A stretch of 64,000 nt of DNA from Arenibacter echinorum (GTDB lineage Bacteria > Bacteroidota > Bacteroidia > Flavobacteriales > Flavobacteriaceae), in NCBI RefSeq assembly GCF_003259375.1, contig NZ_QLLN01000003.1, positions 610,955 through 674,954 on the forward strand, in the 5' to 3' direction. Shown here one piece after another: positions 17,890 to 25,722 of this stretch (position 1 is the stretch's first letter; every line of letters starts with the position of its first letter). The notes under the pieces were generated by a model. The model saw only the letters and a program-made list of their open reading frames with translations. It was not told the origin of the DNA and ran no database searches. A program made the translations under genes and the position numbers.

Positions 17890-18595
17890 TGATCAAAATG
17901 GGTAGCTTTTCCATTGATAATAGAAGGTGAGTTCGACATAAAAATAATTGCAAGACATTGATTTCGTGTAAATTAAAAAAAATGCTACTGTTCCCTCGAG
18001 CGGAGTCGAGAGGTTTTTTTGACAGTTATATCTTTAAATTGAGGTCTCTCCCGATAACCATCGGGATGCGCCTGCCTGTGCGGTAGGCAGGCTCGACCGG
18101 ACAAAATTATCATAAATAACTCATTAACAATTAAATACAAGTCGAACTCACGTTAATAGAAAATTGGTTGCTAAAAGGGAATTAGGATAGCCCCGACAAT
18201 TTTATTTAGACGAAATCGAAAATAGGTAGTTTATTGGTGTCATGTTTACCTATAACCCTTCGGCTCAGCTCAGGTTACAGCACGAGGATTGGGATTAGTG
18301 TTAAATTAAAGATCAGGGGCAGGAGGGGAGTGGAGGTGGAGCAACCACTTTGAATAAGGGTAGGAGACCAATGAAAAGCAAGGATTTCAGAGAAATTGAC
18401 CCGTTTGTCGGAGAAATTATTCGGTTCGTCGAGGATAGGCCTGTGTTAATTTTAGTTTAAACTAATGTTAATGAGGGTTTTACTTACATGAAAATCAGAA
18501 TTTTGTTGTATCTTTTATTTTCAAATCAAAAAAATCAAATTATATAAGAGTGTACCAAGAAAAAATCCGTTAACCCTAAAAACAAAGCTTACACT
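17890..18595. other. Repeat-filled intergenic region (about 700 bases)
   Basis: The left half carries the repeat unit at 17993-18095. Another fragment with the CTTCGGCTCAGCTCAGG motif lies near 18258. The rest is AT-rich with no supported gene; the only frame is about 29 codons, starting near 18371. Confidence 0.6.
17993..18095. repeat. Composite GC-rich intergenic repeat
   Basis: Three small palindromes in a row: CCTCGAGCGGAGTCGAGAGG, CCCGATAACCATCGGGA (18050-18066) and CCTGCCTGTGCGGTAGGCAGG. The second is a degenerate copy of the palindrome at 9785 and the third resembles the core of the repeat at 13287. Confidence 0.65.
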
Positions 18596-18934
18596 ATGGA
18601 AACAACCCCAAAAATTAGTAGAAATTTAATTAGCAGGCCTTCCAACAGTGGATGTATTCTAAAATTGGAGCGTACCAATAATGATTTGTGCCAATTGGAA
18701 AGAAAATTGACCTCTTATGTATGTGAACCTAACACGTACACGTTGTTTATTAAATCTGAAACCCTCCGACAAACTTTAAGTAGCCTGAAAAATACGAATG
18801 CAGAATTGATCAAGGCCTTAAAGAGGGAAAAGGATTTAAAGATTGAACTCTTTGAAAAAACAATGGCTCAAATTCGTTCCTATCTAGAAATACAAAAGTC
18901 AGTTGAAGAATACAGCAATATGTTGAGGTATTAA
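18596..18934 (+). CDS. Small coiled-coil hypothetical protein
   Basis: A 112-residue protein with no signal peptide. The second half is strongly helical and charged (TLSSLKNTNAELIKALKRE and EKTMAQIRSYLEIQKSVEEY), compatible with a coiled coil. The first half holds two cysteines in a less ordered stretch. I do not recognise a family. It is monocistronic, with a long upstream region and a near-perfect terminator downstream, which supports a real transcript. Confidence 0.6.
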   Translation: METTPKISRNLISRPSNSGCILKLERTNNDLCQLERKLTSYVCEPNTYTLFIKSETLRQTLSSLKNTNAELIKALKREKDLKIELFEKTMAQIRSYLEIQKSVEEYSNMLRY

Positions 18935-19016
18935 AAGATTCCTATAATTTTCCTGTGACTGTTTAAACAACTACAATCACCTAAAGACCAAAACAGCATC
19001 AGAAAATTAGGAAGAA

Positions 19017-19052
19017 AAGCTCCGGATAAAAATATCCGGAGCTTTTTTTTTG
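19017..19052 (+). terminator. Strong rho-independent terminator
   Basis: AAGCTCCGGATA (19017-19028) and TATCCGGAGCTT (19033-19044) form a perfect 12-base-pair stem with a four-base loop, followed by a T run. Confidence 0.88.
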
Positions 19053-19321
19053 GTATAGTGTTGCCTGTAGATATACAATTATTATATTTTAGAATTATTC
19101 TTGAATGATTTTAAAAGGTCTCCTTTGAACAGGGGCCGACTTAAATAATGTTTATTGCATTTGTGGCCAGCGCACCATCTCGCACAAAATTGAGGTTATA
19201 GAACAAGATAGAGTGGACTTCCATAAAAGTTCTATTTTACATAATGTAAATTATAGAACATTTAATGACGTTTTGGTAAATTGCCCAAAATGCATAATTT
19301 TCGTATAGCTCCGCTATTTTG

Positions 19322-19366
19322 CATAATACCAGATATGGTTTCTTTAGAACCATATCTGGTATTATG
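19322..19366. repeat. Long perfect inverted repeat (19-base arms)
   Basis: CATAATACCAGATATGGTT (19322-19340) is followed after seven bases by its exact reverse complement (19348-19366). The stem extends outward through a G-T pair into TTTT/AAAA (19317-19320 with 1968-19371 equivalents), giving about 24 base pairs. There is no long T run directly after it, so it does not look like an ordinary terminator. Confidence 0.75.
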
Positions 19367-19554
19367 TAAAAGAAAATTTTACCCACCAGGCCAGCCGCAT
19401 CAGCACACCGAAAAAAATGATCACCCACAGGGTAAGCAATTTTTATCGCGTATGTACAAGCCGTTTTACTGGAATGTAGCTTGCGGGAAAGTAAAACTTT
19501 TAGATTCTTTTTAAATATCAGTCGCTATATGGATTTAATAAAAGGTATTAATCC

Positions 19555-19637
19555 TCAGGGCAAGCCCTGAACCCAATAATAGGAATCGACCTAAGTGTCG
19601 AGGTATTGAACCTAGATCCCGCCGAAAAAAGCGGGAT
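19555..19637. repeat. Three consecutive short hairpins
   Basis: TCAGGGC-AA-GCCCTGA (19555-19570), TCGAC-N6-GTCGA (19586-19601) and ATCCCGC-N8-GCGGGAT (19616-19637) follow one another with short spacers, just downstream of the - strand gene ending at 19693. They could act as a terminator or be a dispersed repeat unit. Confidence 0.6.
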
Positions 19638-19692
19638 TAGTTCAACTTTCAATTTTCAGTGTGTCTTACTGACTTCTCAGAATTGAGTTTCA

Positions 19693-20292
19693 CTAATAAT
19701 ACAATCTAAAATCAAGTAATTTGCAGACATTGTAATGTCTTTGATGCAATTCTTCTACAACATCCAACATATTATCATCTTCCTTAAACAAGTTAAAGAA
19801 TGCTATGTCAAGAATTGAGCTGCTTATTCCATTAAATTCATTTCCATAGCCAGAAACACCTTTTGCGCCAGTGATATCTAAAAAATATTGTGCTTCCTCT
19901 TCGTCTAAATCTAGAATTTTTGCATTTGAAAAATGTAAAATTTTTCCTTTTAACCTTCCTTCAAAAATTTCGGCAAATTCCTGTAAGCTATAGTAGTAGT
20001 CATTTAAACAAATACTATTTGCCTCACCTGGTATAACCAAGTAGATTATTTCATAGTCTTTAAAATGATGATCATCCAAGATCAGTGCATTTAGGCTATC
20101 TTCTAGTCCTTCAATGGTGTCGCATGTTTTATATATACTTGCTATTCCATATTTCATGGCCAATTGTTCCAAGTTTTCTTGGGCTTCGGTAACCTTGTCC
20201 GTTTCTATTTCATCAACCCCTTCTAAACAATAAATGAAATAATCTGCATCTATAAATTGTTCTTGGGGTAATTGTTGTCTTTTCTCTAACAA
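19693..20292 (-). CDS. DUF6642-like protein with CHAT-type fold, catalytic dyad apparently lost
   Basis: A 199-residue cytosolic protein. The order DYFIYCLEGVDEIE, YGIASIYKTCDTIEGLEDSL, YEIIYLVIPGEA, GRLKGKILHFSNAKIL and DITGAKGVSGYGNEF parallels what I recall of DUF6642 proteins, which resemble CHAT/caspase-like peptidases. In those relatives the third block has FHG (catalytic His) and the fourth GSC (catalytic Cys). Here they read VIPG and SNAK, so the dyad appears missing. The start is uncertain: the only nearby initiator is TTG 20292. The family assignment comes from memory and needs a profile search. Confidence 0.55.
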   Translation of the reverse strand: MLEKRQQLPQEQFIDADYFIYCLEGVDEIETDKVTEAQENLEQLAMKYGIASIYKTCDTIEGLEDSLNALILDDHHFKDYEIIYLVIPGEANSICLNDYYYSLQEFAEIFEGRLKGKILHFSNAKILDLDEEEAQYFLDITGAKGVSGYGNEFNGISSSILDIAFFNLFKEDDNMLDVVEELHQRHYNVCKLLDFRLYY

Positions 20293-20368
20293 GTTTCTGA
20301 ATTTATGTAAAGTATATGAAATACAAAATTACTGTAACTCTTCTAGTTTTTCGGAGTTTTCATATAAA

Positions 20369-21295
20369 TTACTTATCAGTTTCTCTTTTAAAAAGACTGA
20401 CATCCTTCTGTGAAAAGTGGATGTAAGTAAAGCATTCAAGAACATGGGAATCCCAAACCCCATGTGGACTCCATACCCATCCCCCGCTGTCTTCTGCGGG
20501 GGCAGCTTCCTTATACTGATTAAACCGTGAGAAGTCCATTCGCCAGATATCCTCATCCTTGGGTGGCAAACTCCTGTTATCAGCTAAAGTCAATGCCGAC
20601 ATGCCAGACCACGGAATTGCCAATTCTACTGTCCAGCCACGGTCCCGATCACTATCATCATTGATTGTCCCATCAATATGAACAGCACTTCTCAATTCCG
20701 GGAAGTCCCAATTCCAATACCCTATCCGGCTTCCTCGCGGATGTGGTTGATAACCTACTCCCGAAAAGGGTTTCCTGCCTGGTTGGTCGCTACTAAATTC
20801 AGGGATGGAATCATAGACTCCGTTTTTATAGGAATCCGAATCTTCCCATATAAAGAACACCTCATAGATGGTTCCAAAAGAATTGATCTCAAATTCGTAA
20901 TACGCATCTTTTCCTGCAATGAAAAGCTCTACATCATTATCATTATAAATTAAGGCATCGCGTTCCGTCAAGGTAGCCTGAACATTAGGTTCTTCTATCC
21001 AATAGGCGATATATAAATATTCATCATCCCACAATACTGCGGCCCTTGTATCATGGATGGCTTTAGAACCGGAAATCAGATCCCGAAATCTGGGTGACGT
21101 TGGTGCAGTCTGCCAGACCAAATCATCCAAACGGCCATCGATCTGTGGCGGATTACTCACCTTGTAGGCATTGTAGTGCGGTATTTCCTCCTCTATGCAG
21201 GGCGGGTATTGGATGGCATCCCCAGCAACCACCTGGGCTGAAGACCAAAAACTAAAGAAAATACATAATGCCGGTAGAAGAATGAGTTTATTCAT
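20369..21295 (-). CDS. Secreted carbohydrate-binding family 9-like protein
   Basis: A 308-residue protein. ATG 21295 puts a signal peptide (MNKLILLPALCIFFSFWSSA) at the N-terminus; the frame extends further upstream but without a sensible leader. The body fits the CBM9-like family found in Bacteroidota: NPPQIDGRLDDLVWQTAP, AAVLWDDEYLYIAYWIEEP, DNDVELFIAG, YYEFEINSFGTIYEVFF and a terminal GVWDSHVLECFTYIHFS. Such proteins bind sugars or sit beside carbohydrate enzymes. No glycoside hydrolase is adjacent here; the neighbour is a decayed argH fragment. Confidence 0.85.
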   Translation of the reverse strand: MNKLILLPALCIFFSFWSSAQVVAGDAIQYPPCIEEEIPHYNAYKVSNPPQIDGRLDDLVWQTAPTSPRFRDLISGSKAIHDTRAAVLWDDEYLYIAYWIEEPNVQATLTERDALIYNDNDVELFIAGKDAYYEFEINSFGTIYEVFFIWEDSDSYKNGVYDSIPEFSSDQPGRKPFSGVGYQPHPRGSRIGYWNWDFPELRSAVHIDGTINDDSDRDRGWTVELAIPWSGMSALTLADNRSLPPKDEDIWRMDFSRFNQYKEAAPAEDSGGWVWSPHGVWDSHVLECFTYIHFSQKDVSLFKRETDK

Positions 21296-21446
21296 GAATT
21301 TTTTAAACTTATAAAAGCACCTTGCTTTGTTACGATTTAAATTTAGCATAAATACGTCGCAGAACCAGTGGCTGAAACCTTTATTAAACCCAGCCTCAAC
21401 CATAAACAGCATAAATCCACAACAATAGCCAATATAATAAAAATCC

Positions 21447-21871
21447 TTGGTCTATACTACTGCCAAAAAAATACTTGAACGCGCTTACCCGGGCTCCCGG
21501 TACCGGGAAATTGGAATCTATCCTCATCTACCCAGTGGTTATTACCGCGATTTAAAGTTAGTCAAGGAAGTCTTCGCCCCCACTATTCGATATCTCAAAG
21601 AATTGTTGGAGCTACCGACCTTTGGTCTAAGGGAAATTCGGGTGAAAACAGATATTTTGGAGGATCCAAAATACGATTACCTATTTAGTGTGGACACGCT
21701 AAACGAACTTGTCCTAAGCGGTATTCCCTTTCGGGATGCCTATAAAAATTGGGGAAGGAATTAAACGAAGGTGCTTTTTTACCAAAACGGGACATTAAGC
21801 ACACCCATGAGGGTAGTTTGGGTAATTTGTGTTTAGAGGAAATACGTGCCAAGATGGAGAAGGCTATGTAA
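21447..21871 (+). pseudogene. Relic of argH (argininosuccinate lyase), C-terminal fragment with frameshift
   Basis: The translation carries the ArgH C-terminal block LPSGYYRDLKLVKEVFAPTI, then KYDYLFSVDTLNELVLSGIP and FRDAYK, and stops at 21764. In another frame the sequence continues as ELNEGAFLPKRDIKHTHEGS and GNLCLEEIRAKMEKAM, ending at 21871, which is the normal ArgH tail. Restoring one base in the A run at 21744-21748 joins both parts. The N-terminal three quarters of the enzyme are absent. The region before about 21530 may hold more decayed homology in another frame. It is non-functional; a complete argH is expected elsewhere. Confidence 0.8.
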
Positions 21872-21939
21872 TTCTATGACTTTAAAACGCTCAGTTGGCT
21901 TTAGTAACCTTAAACCAATATGAAAATTAAACAAATAAA

Positions 21940-21980
21940 AAGACGTTCTCCCCACGGTTGGAAAGAACGTCTTTTTTTTT
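21940..21980. terminator. Bidirectional terminator
   Basis: AAGACGTTCT (21940-21949) pairs with AGAACGTCTT (21964-21973). T runs follow on the + strand, and TTTTTATTT follows on the - strand, so it can end the collagen-like gene from the right. Confidence 0.8.
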
Positions 21981-21993
21981 CGATAAACTTTTC

Positions 21994-22794
21994 CTATTGT
22001 AAATCGAAATAAGAAATCACTTCTTCATAACTCATTTTCTTAAAATCCTTCTGGATGCCTTTAGCCGTAGGTGACAAGGTTGTAGCCGGAATTATTACAA
22101 ACCTAACCTTGATTTCCAACGGATCTGTTAAATGGGTATATTCTAGACGATAGGAAGGCGTTACATTGATTCCTAGACTATTCAATGATAGCATAGCGGT
22201 ATATGCAACTGCCATCATCTCGTCTGCATGATATACATAGGGCATTTGAACAATTTGGCCCGAACTTAATTTAAGATATACCAAAATAACATCCTGATCC
22301 AAAGCCGCTTGCGTTAACAAGGAAGTGTTGTAATTAACGTCATACATATCCCCATACCCCGCTGTCTTTGAAGAAATTGTGAAATCGCTTTCCGTTAGGG
22401 TGATCCAAGAACTGGCAACTACTGTTGCATCCAAACCATCAGCACCATCTTGACCATCGGCACCATCTTGACCATCGGCACCATCTTGACCATCAACACC
22501 ATCTTGACCATCGGCACCATCTTGGCCATCGATTCCATCAACACCATCGATTCCATCTACGCCGTCCGTTCCGTTCAGACCATCTTCCCCGTCAATTCCA
22601 TTTTGGCCATCGGCTCCGGTATCCCCAGTTTCTCCATTGTCTCCCTTAGGTCCCTGCTCTCCTTGAATACCCTGCTCTCCTTGAATGCCTTGAAGACCCA
22701 TAGCTCCATCTACGCCATCATCTATACTACATGAGGTCAATGCTATAGACGACAACAATACACAACTCGCAATAATTTTAAAATGTTTTTTCAT
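21994..22794 (-). CDS. Collagen-like repeat lipoprotein
   Basis: A 266-residue lipoprotein with lipobox LTSC (about residues 19-22). Residues about 28-125 are uninterrupted Gly-X-Y triplets, starting GVDGAMGLQGIQGEQG and passing into aspartate-rich GQDGADGQDG units encoded by near-identical 18-base DNA repeats. The C-terminal globular domain (from ASSWITLTESDFT on) is shared, as I recall, by other flavobacterial collagen-like proteins. Triple-helical stalks of this kind usually present a C-terminal head at the surface. The aspartates might bind calcium. The repeat number is likely to vary between strains by slippage. Confidence 0.85.
   Translation of the reverse strand: MKKHFKIIASCVLLSSIALTSCSIDDGVDGAMGLQGIQGEQGIQGEQGPKGDNGETGDTGADGQNGIDGEDGLNGTDGVDGIDGVDGIDGQDGADGQDGVDGQDGADGQDGADGQDGADGLDATVVASSWITLTESDFTISSKTAGYGDMYDVNYNTSLLTQAALDQDVILVYLKLSSGQIVQMPYVYHADEMMAVAYTAMLSLNSLGINVTPSYRLEYTHLTDPLEIKVRFVIIPATTLSPTAKGIQKDFKKMSYEEVISYFDLQ
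22442..22530. repeat. 18-base tandem repeats inside the collagen-like gene
   Basis: Units of the form ACCATCTTGACCATCGGC are repeated about five times with few changes, encoding GQDGAD on the opposite strand. They are coding repeats, not a CRISPR array. Confidence 0.8.
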
Positions 22795-23335
22795 AAAATA
22801 GATTTGATTGGTTTGGTTTATATTTTTATCAAAATTTACTTGAAGAAAAAAACGTATCAGTCATGTTTATATTGTAAGAAAAATGCCACATTGTTGTTGT
22901 AAAAGGCTAATTCCCTGAAAACATGTATACTTAGCTTTTTATTTTTTTTTGTATAAATAGCAATCTCCTATACGCCAACTTGCGGGCAGTTAAAAAAGAG
23001 TTCATTAACGAAGTTTTATTATTTTGAAAAGGAGTCCATGAATCTAGCAAAATTGCTCGATTTATTCATTGCAGGTCTACTGTTTTTGATTGGCCCTTTC
23101 ACTACCTTATCTTTGTTTTTCGGACGTAACCAAGGCTCAAGTTACATATCCCTCCAGTGCAAAAAACCTTGGCAAGTAGGCGCAAGTACGTTATAGTAAT
23201 AACTAGGCTATCGCCCCAACCCGCTCAAAAAACAAAAGGTCTGCAAGACCTTCTATTTTTATGCCGTATTATTGGGTTGGCAGCTATCCAAATCAAGAAA
23301 GATAGCAAATAGCGTTTATAGCCTTGCACAAAAAA
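22795..23335. other. Intergenic region (541 bases)
   Basis: It contains one possible small + strand gene (23038-23196) and a short hairpin AAGGTCT-GCA-AGACCTT near 23238 followed by TCTATTTTT. Nothing else is recognisable. Confidence 0.5.
23038..23196 (+). CDS. Possible small membrane protein (52 residues)
   Basis: An ATG preceded by AAAAGGAG at good ribosome-binding distance opens a 52-codon frame. Residues about 5-29 (KLLDLFIAGLLFLIGPFTTL) would form one transmembrane helix, followed by a polar tail with one cysteine. Such a clear Shine-Dalgarno is uncommon in this phylum. I recognise no family, and the tail overlaps sequence of repeat-like character. Confidence 0.35.
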   Translation: MNLAKLLDLFIAGLLFLIGPFTTLSLFFGRNQGSSYISLQCKKPWQVGASTL

Positions 23336-24172
23336 TTATTCCAATTTGGCAATTTCCTGCTGTAATAGTTTTTCCACTATACTATCCTGCTTTTTTACTA
23401 AAAGCCATTCATCAATAAGCCTTTTAAAAACGGAGTCTTTTTGGATCAGATAGCCAAAGTCAAAAGAATTAAAGGGTTTATTAAGGTTAACAGCTTCTAG
23501 TTCTTTATGTATTTGTTCTTGTATTCTGGTTTCTATAGCATCCGTAACCATTACATCTGCTTGTTTGTCTATCAGTTTTTGAAAAATGGTTATGTTGTCT
23601 TCATTCAATATCAGTGTGGCCTTTGGAAAATTTTCCCTGGCGAAAGATTCATTGGTACCACCAGGATTAAAAATAACCTTAACCTCTTTTCTGTTAATGC
23701 TTTCTATACTATTGTATAAAGAAACATTTTCATCCCTAGTTATAGCAACCTTCCCGCTAGAATACACCGGAATGCTAAATAATGCTTGTTTTTCTCTAGC
23801 ACGGGTAATGGTGATGCCACTCATACCAACATCAAACTTTCCCTCCATTAAATCTGTCATTAATGTAGGCCAGGTGGTTTCTATAAATTTAAGGTTTACT
23901 CCAAGGTGCTTGGCTAAATCTTTGGCCATGGCTATATCTATTCCCAAATAGTTGTTACTAGAGTCTATTTTATAGGAAAACGGCATAAAATCACCTGTAG
24001 TACCAATATTAATGGTATCCCTTCCCAGTATAGTATTTACTATTGGTGATATATTAGCTGCAGCCGAATTAGAATACTTGTTGGTACTGGAAAATTTAGG
24101 ACTACAGGCCGTAAGTAAAATTAATACAAATACAAGAATTCTATTTTTAATTCGGAAGTTAATTTTTAACAT
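23336..24172 (-). CDS. PheC-like periplasmic solute-binding-fold lipoprotein (cyclohexadienyl dehydratase-like)
   Basis: A 278-residue lipoprotein (lipobox LTAC) with the SBP_bac_3 fold. The blocks INIGTTGDFMPFSYK, GIDIAMAKDLAKHLGV, FIETTWPTLMTDLMEGKFDV, GMSGITITRAREK and ADVMVTDAIETRIQ match cyclohexadienyl dehydratase (PheC), a periplasmic enzyme converting prephenate or arogenate, better than ordinary amino-acid binding proteins. The glutamate in DAIET falls in the region of the catalytic glutamate of PheC. No ABC permease is adjacent, which also argues against transport. It is the second gene of a pair, 37 bases after the aminotransferase. Confidence 0.75.
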   Translation of the reverse strand: MLKINFRIKNRILVFVLILLTACSPKFSSTNKYSNSAAANISPIVNTILGRDTINIGTTGDFMPFSYKIDSSNNYLGIDIAMAKDLAKHLGVNLKFIETTWPTLMTDLMEGKFDVGMSGITITRAREKQALFSIPVYSSGKVAITRDENVSLYNSIESINRKEVKVIFNPGGTNESFARENFPKATLILNEDNITIFQKLIDKQADVMVTDAIETRIQEQIHKELEAVNLNKPFNSFDFGYLIQKDSVFKRLIDEWLLVKKQDSIVEKLLQQEIAKLE

Positions 24173-24209
24173 GGACTAATTTTAAAAAACGTGCCTGAAC
24201 ACGATAATT

Positions 24210-25307
24210 TTATGCCTTCCAAAGTTCCGTAAGAACTTTTGTAAATTCTTTAATTTCTTCCACCGTTCCCATACTCAATCTACACCACTTCTTGCCCAAA
24301 TAGTCACGGGTCCCGATCAATATTCCCTTATTTTTCATATCCATCATAAACTCCGTTGGATATTTTGAAATATCAAAAAGAATAAAACTAGTCTGCGACG
24401 GAATGTAGTCAATTTCCAATTTGCGTAAAGTCTCTACCACAATGGCTTTGGATTCTGTGTTTTTTTGTACCACAAAATCCACAAAATTTTGATCATCAAG
24501 GGCAGCCGTAGCTACAGAAAAGGCTGGAGAGGATATTGGGAGACCGGCAAAAATCATAAATTTTTCCAATTCATTGGCCCACTCTTTATGTGCAAAACCA
24601 TACCCAATACGTAGTCCTGCCAAACCATATACTTTCGAGAATGTTTTAATAACCATGACCCTTGGGTTTATAACCATATCTATCATCGATTCCGGGTTAT
24701 CGCAAAATTCAAGATAGGCCTCATCAATTAAGACATGGGAATATTTAGTGGCCTCAGTAATAAACTGCCTAAGCTCTTGAGAAGCTACGACCGTACCAAT
24801 AGGATTATTGGGATTAACAATATATACCAAACCCGGATGCTCTTTGGTTTTGGCCAACATAGCATCTAAATCAAGCGTATGATCTTGTTTTAAGAGAATA
24901 TAGTGTGTTTTTCTGCCAAACTTTTCCAACATTGAAGGCAATATATCAAAGGTAGGTGTGGCGGTGGTTACATCACCTTCCCTTTGTAGCATAAACTGGG
25001 CCACAGCTTCCAAGATACCGGAGGAGCCAGCTCCCAATAATATGTTTTCCGCTGTAAGTTGAAAACGTTTTGCCAGGGCTATTTTTAATTCAGGTATCGC
25101 CGGAAAAGCATATCTATTAATAGCTGTAGCAGAAGTTAAAAAAGACTTTTTTACTTGTTCCGAGCACCCATATGGATTTTCATTGGAAGCTAATCTAAGA
25201 TAGGTATCACCAAGGTTGGTCTTGGGCATAGCTATTCCTAAGTGTGGAAGTATTACCACTCCCGTTGAACCGAGTGTTGCCTTTGATATCCAGTTTCTTC
25301 TATTCAT
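24210..25307 (-). CDS. Exported HisC-like PLP aminotransferase with a twin-arginine leader
   Basis: A 365-residue class I/II aminotransferase of the histidinol-phosphate/aromatic type: LASNENPYGCSEQV, GAGSSGILEAVAQF, YIVNPNNPIGT, LIDEAYLEF and KTFSKVYGLAGLRIGYG, whose second lysine (about residue 223) should bind PLP. The N-terminus MNRRNWISKATLGSTGVVIL is a Tat-like signal, predicting export of the folded, cofactor-loaded enzyme. ATG 25307 is used rather than TTG 25313. The downstream partner resembles PheC, suggesting transamination of phenylpyruvate or arogenate outside the cytoplasm rather than histidine synthesis; no his genes are near. Confidence 0.82.
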   Translation of the reverse strand: MNRRNWISKATLGSTGVVILPHLGIAMPKTNLGDTYLRLASNENPYGCSEQVKKSFLTSATAINRYAFPAIPELKIALAKRFQLTAENILLGAGSSGILEAVAQFMLQREGDVTTATPTFDILPSMLEKFGRKTHYILLKQDHTLDLDAMLAKTKEHPGLVYIVNPNNPIGTVVASQELRQFITEATKYSHVLIDEAYLEFCDNPESMIDMVINPRVMVIKTFSKVYGLAGLRIGYGFAHKEWANELEKFMIFAGLPISSPAFSVATAALDDQNFVDFVVQKNTESKAIVVETLRKLEIDYIPSQTSFILFDISKYPTEFMMDMKNKGILIGTRDYLGKKWCRLSMGTVEEIKEFTKVLTELWKA

Positions 25308-25722
25308 TTCCAAACAATTTTGAAAATAAGTTACGTATTTTTTTTATATGGGGTAAAACAGTTAAATGCTTTAGTTTAATTTTTATTTATTATTGAAATA
25401 TGACACCTAATTATTGCGAATAGCTATTGGATTAATTCTTGAAATTACAAGATACTTCCACGCAGATTGCCCTCCCTCCTATCCCTTCGACTCCGCTCAG
25501 GACAGGCTTTGGATCGCATAATAAGCCCGCCTGAATGACAAGGTCGGGCAGGCCCGCCCGTACCGAAACGGATACCTGCCCGAAGGTCATGGCGGGCGTT
25601 CGGGCGGGCATTTATTCATAGCTAGTTATTTTAAATTAAAGAATTCATGCACCTCACGAAAAAGCTCGGTGTCCCTCCCCTTCTGCCCATTCGAAATGCC
25701 TATAAACCTACCAATAAAGTCC
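25308..25722. other. Intergenic region (415 bases) with a GC-rich repeat
   Basis: The right half is the repeat at 25483-25611. The left part, upstream of the aminotransferase, is AT-rich and presumably carries that operon's promoter. No gene is seen. Confidence 0.5.
25483..25611. repeat. GC-rich dispersed intergenic repeat
   Basis: It starts with CCCTTCGACTCCGCTCAGGAC, a common flavobacterial repeat end. Complementary patches follow: GCCCGCC against GGCGGGC, and CGGGCAGG against CCTGCCCG. It shares CAGGCCCGCCCGTACCGAA with the repeat at 32773. Confidence 0.7.

Larger units (their letters stand above)
19053..19692. other. Hairpin-rich intergenic region (640 bases)
   Basis: No gene is supported. 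It contains a long perfect hairpin (19322-19366) and three short consecutive hairpins (19555-19637). The short frames on either strand run through these hairpins and are not credible. Confidence 0.6.

Noticed and set aside
19322-19366. Ordinary rho-independent terminator
   Set aside because: The arms are long and no T run follows directly; no gene ends just before it.
19237-19514. Frames on both strands through the long hairpin
   Set aside because: Their similarity to each other arises from the inverted repeat itself.
22442-22530. CRISPR-like direct repeats
   Set aside because: The repeats are contiguous, in frame, and code for Gly-X-Y units, with no spacers.
22425-22734. Histidine-rich and isoleucine/threonine-rich frames on the + strand
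   Set aside because: They are antisense shadows of the 18-base repeats in the collagen-like gene; composition follows the repeat.
23336-24172. Ordinary amino-acid ABC transporter binding protein
   Set aside because: No permease or ATPase is adjacent, and the motifs and aminotransferase neighbour fit PheC better, although this remains the main alternative.
24210-25307. Histidine biosynthesis gene hisC
   Set aside because: Twin-arginine leader and absence of his genes make a biosynthetic HisC unlikely.
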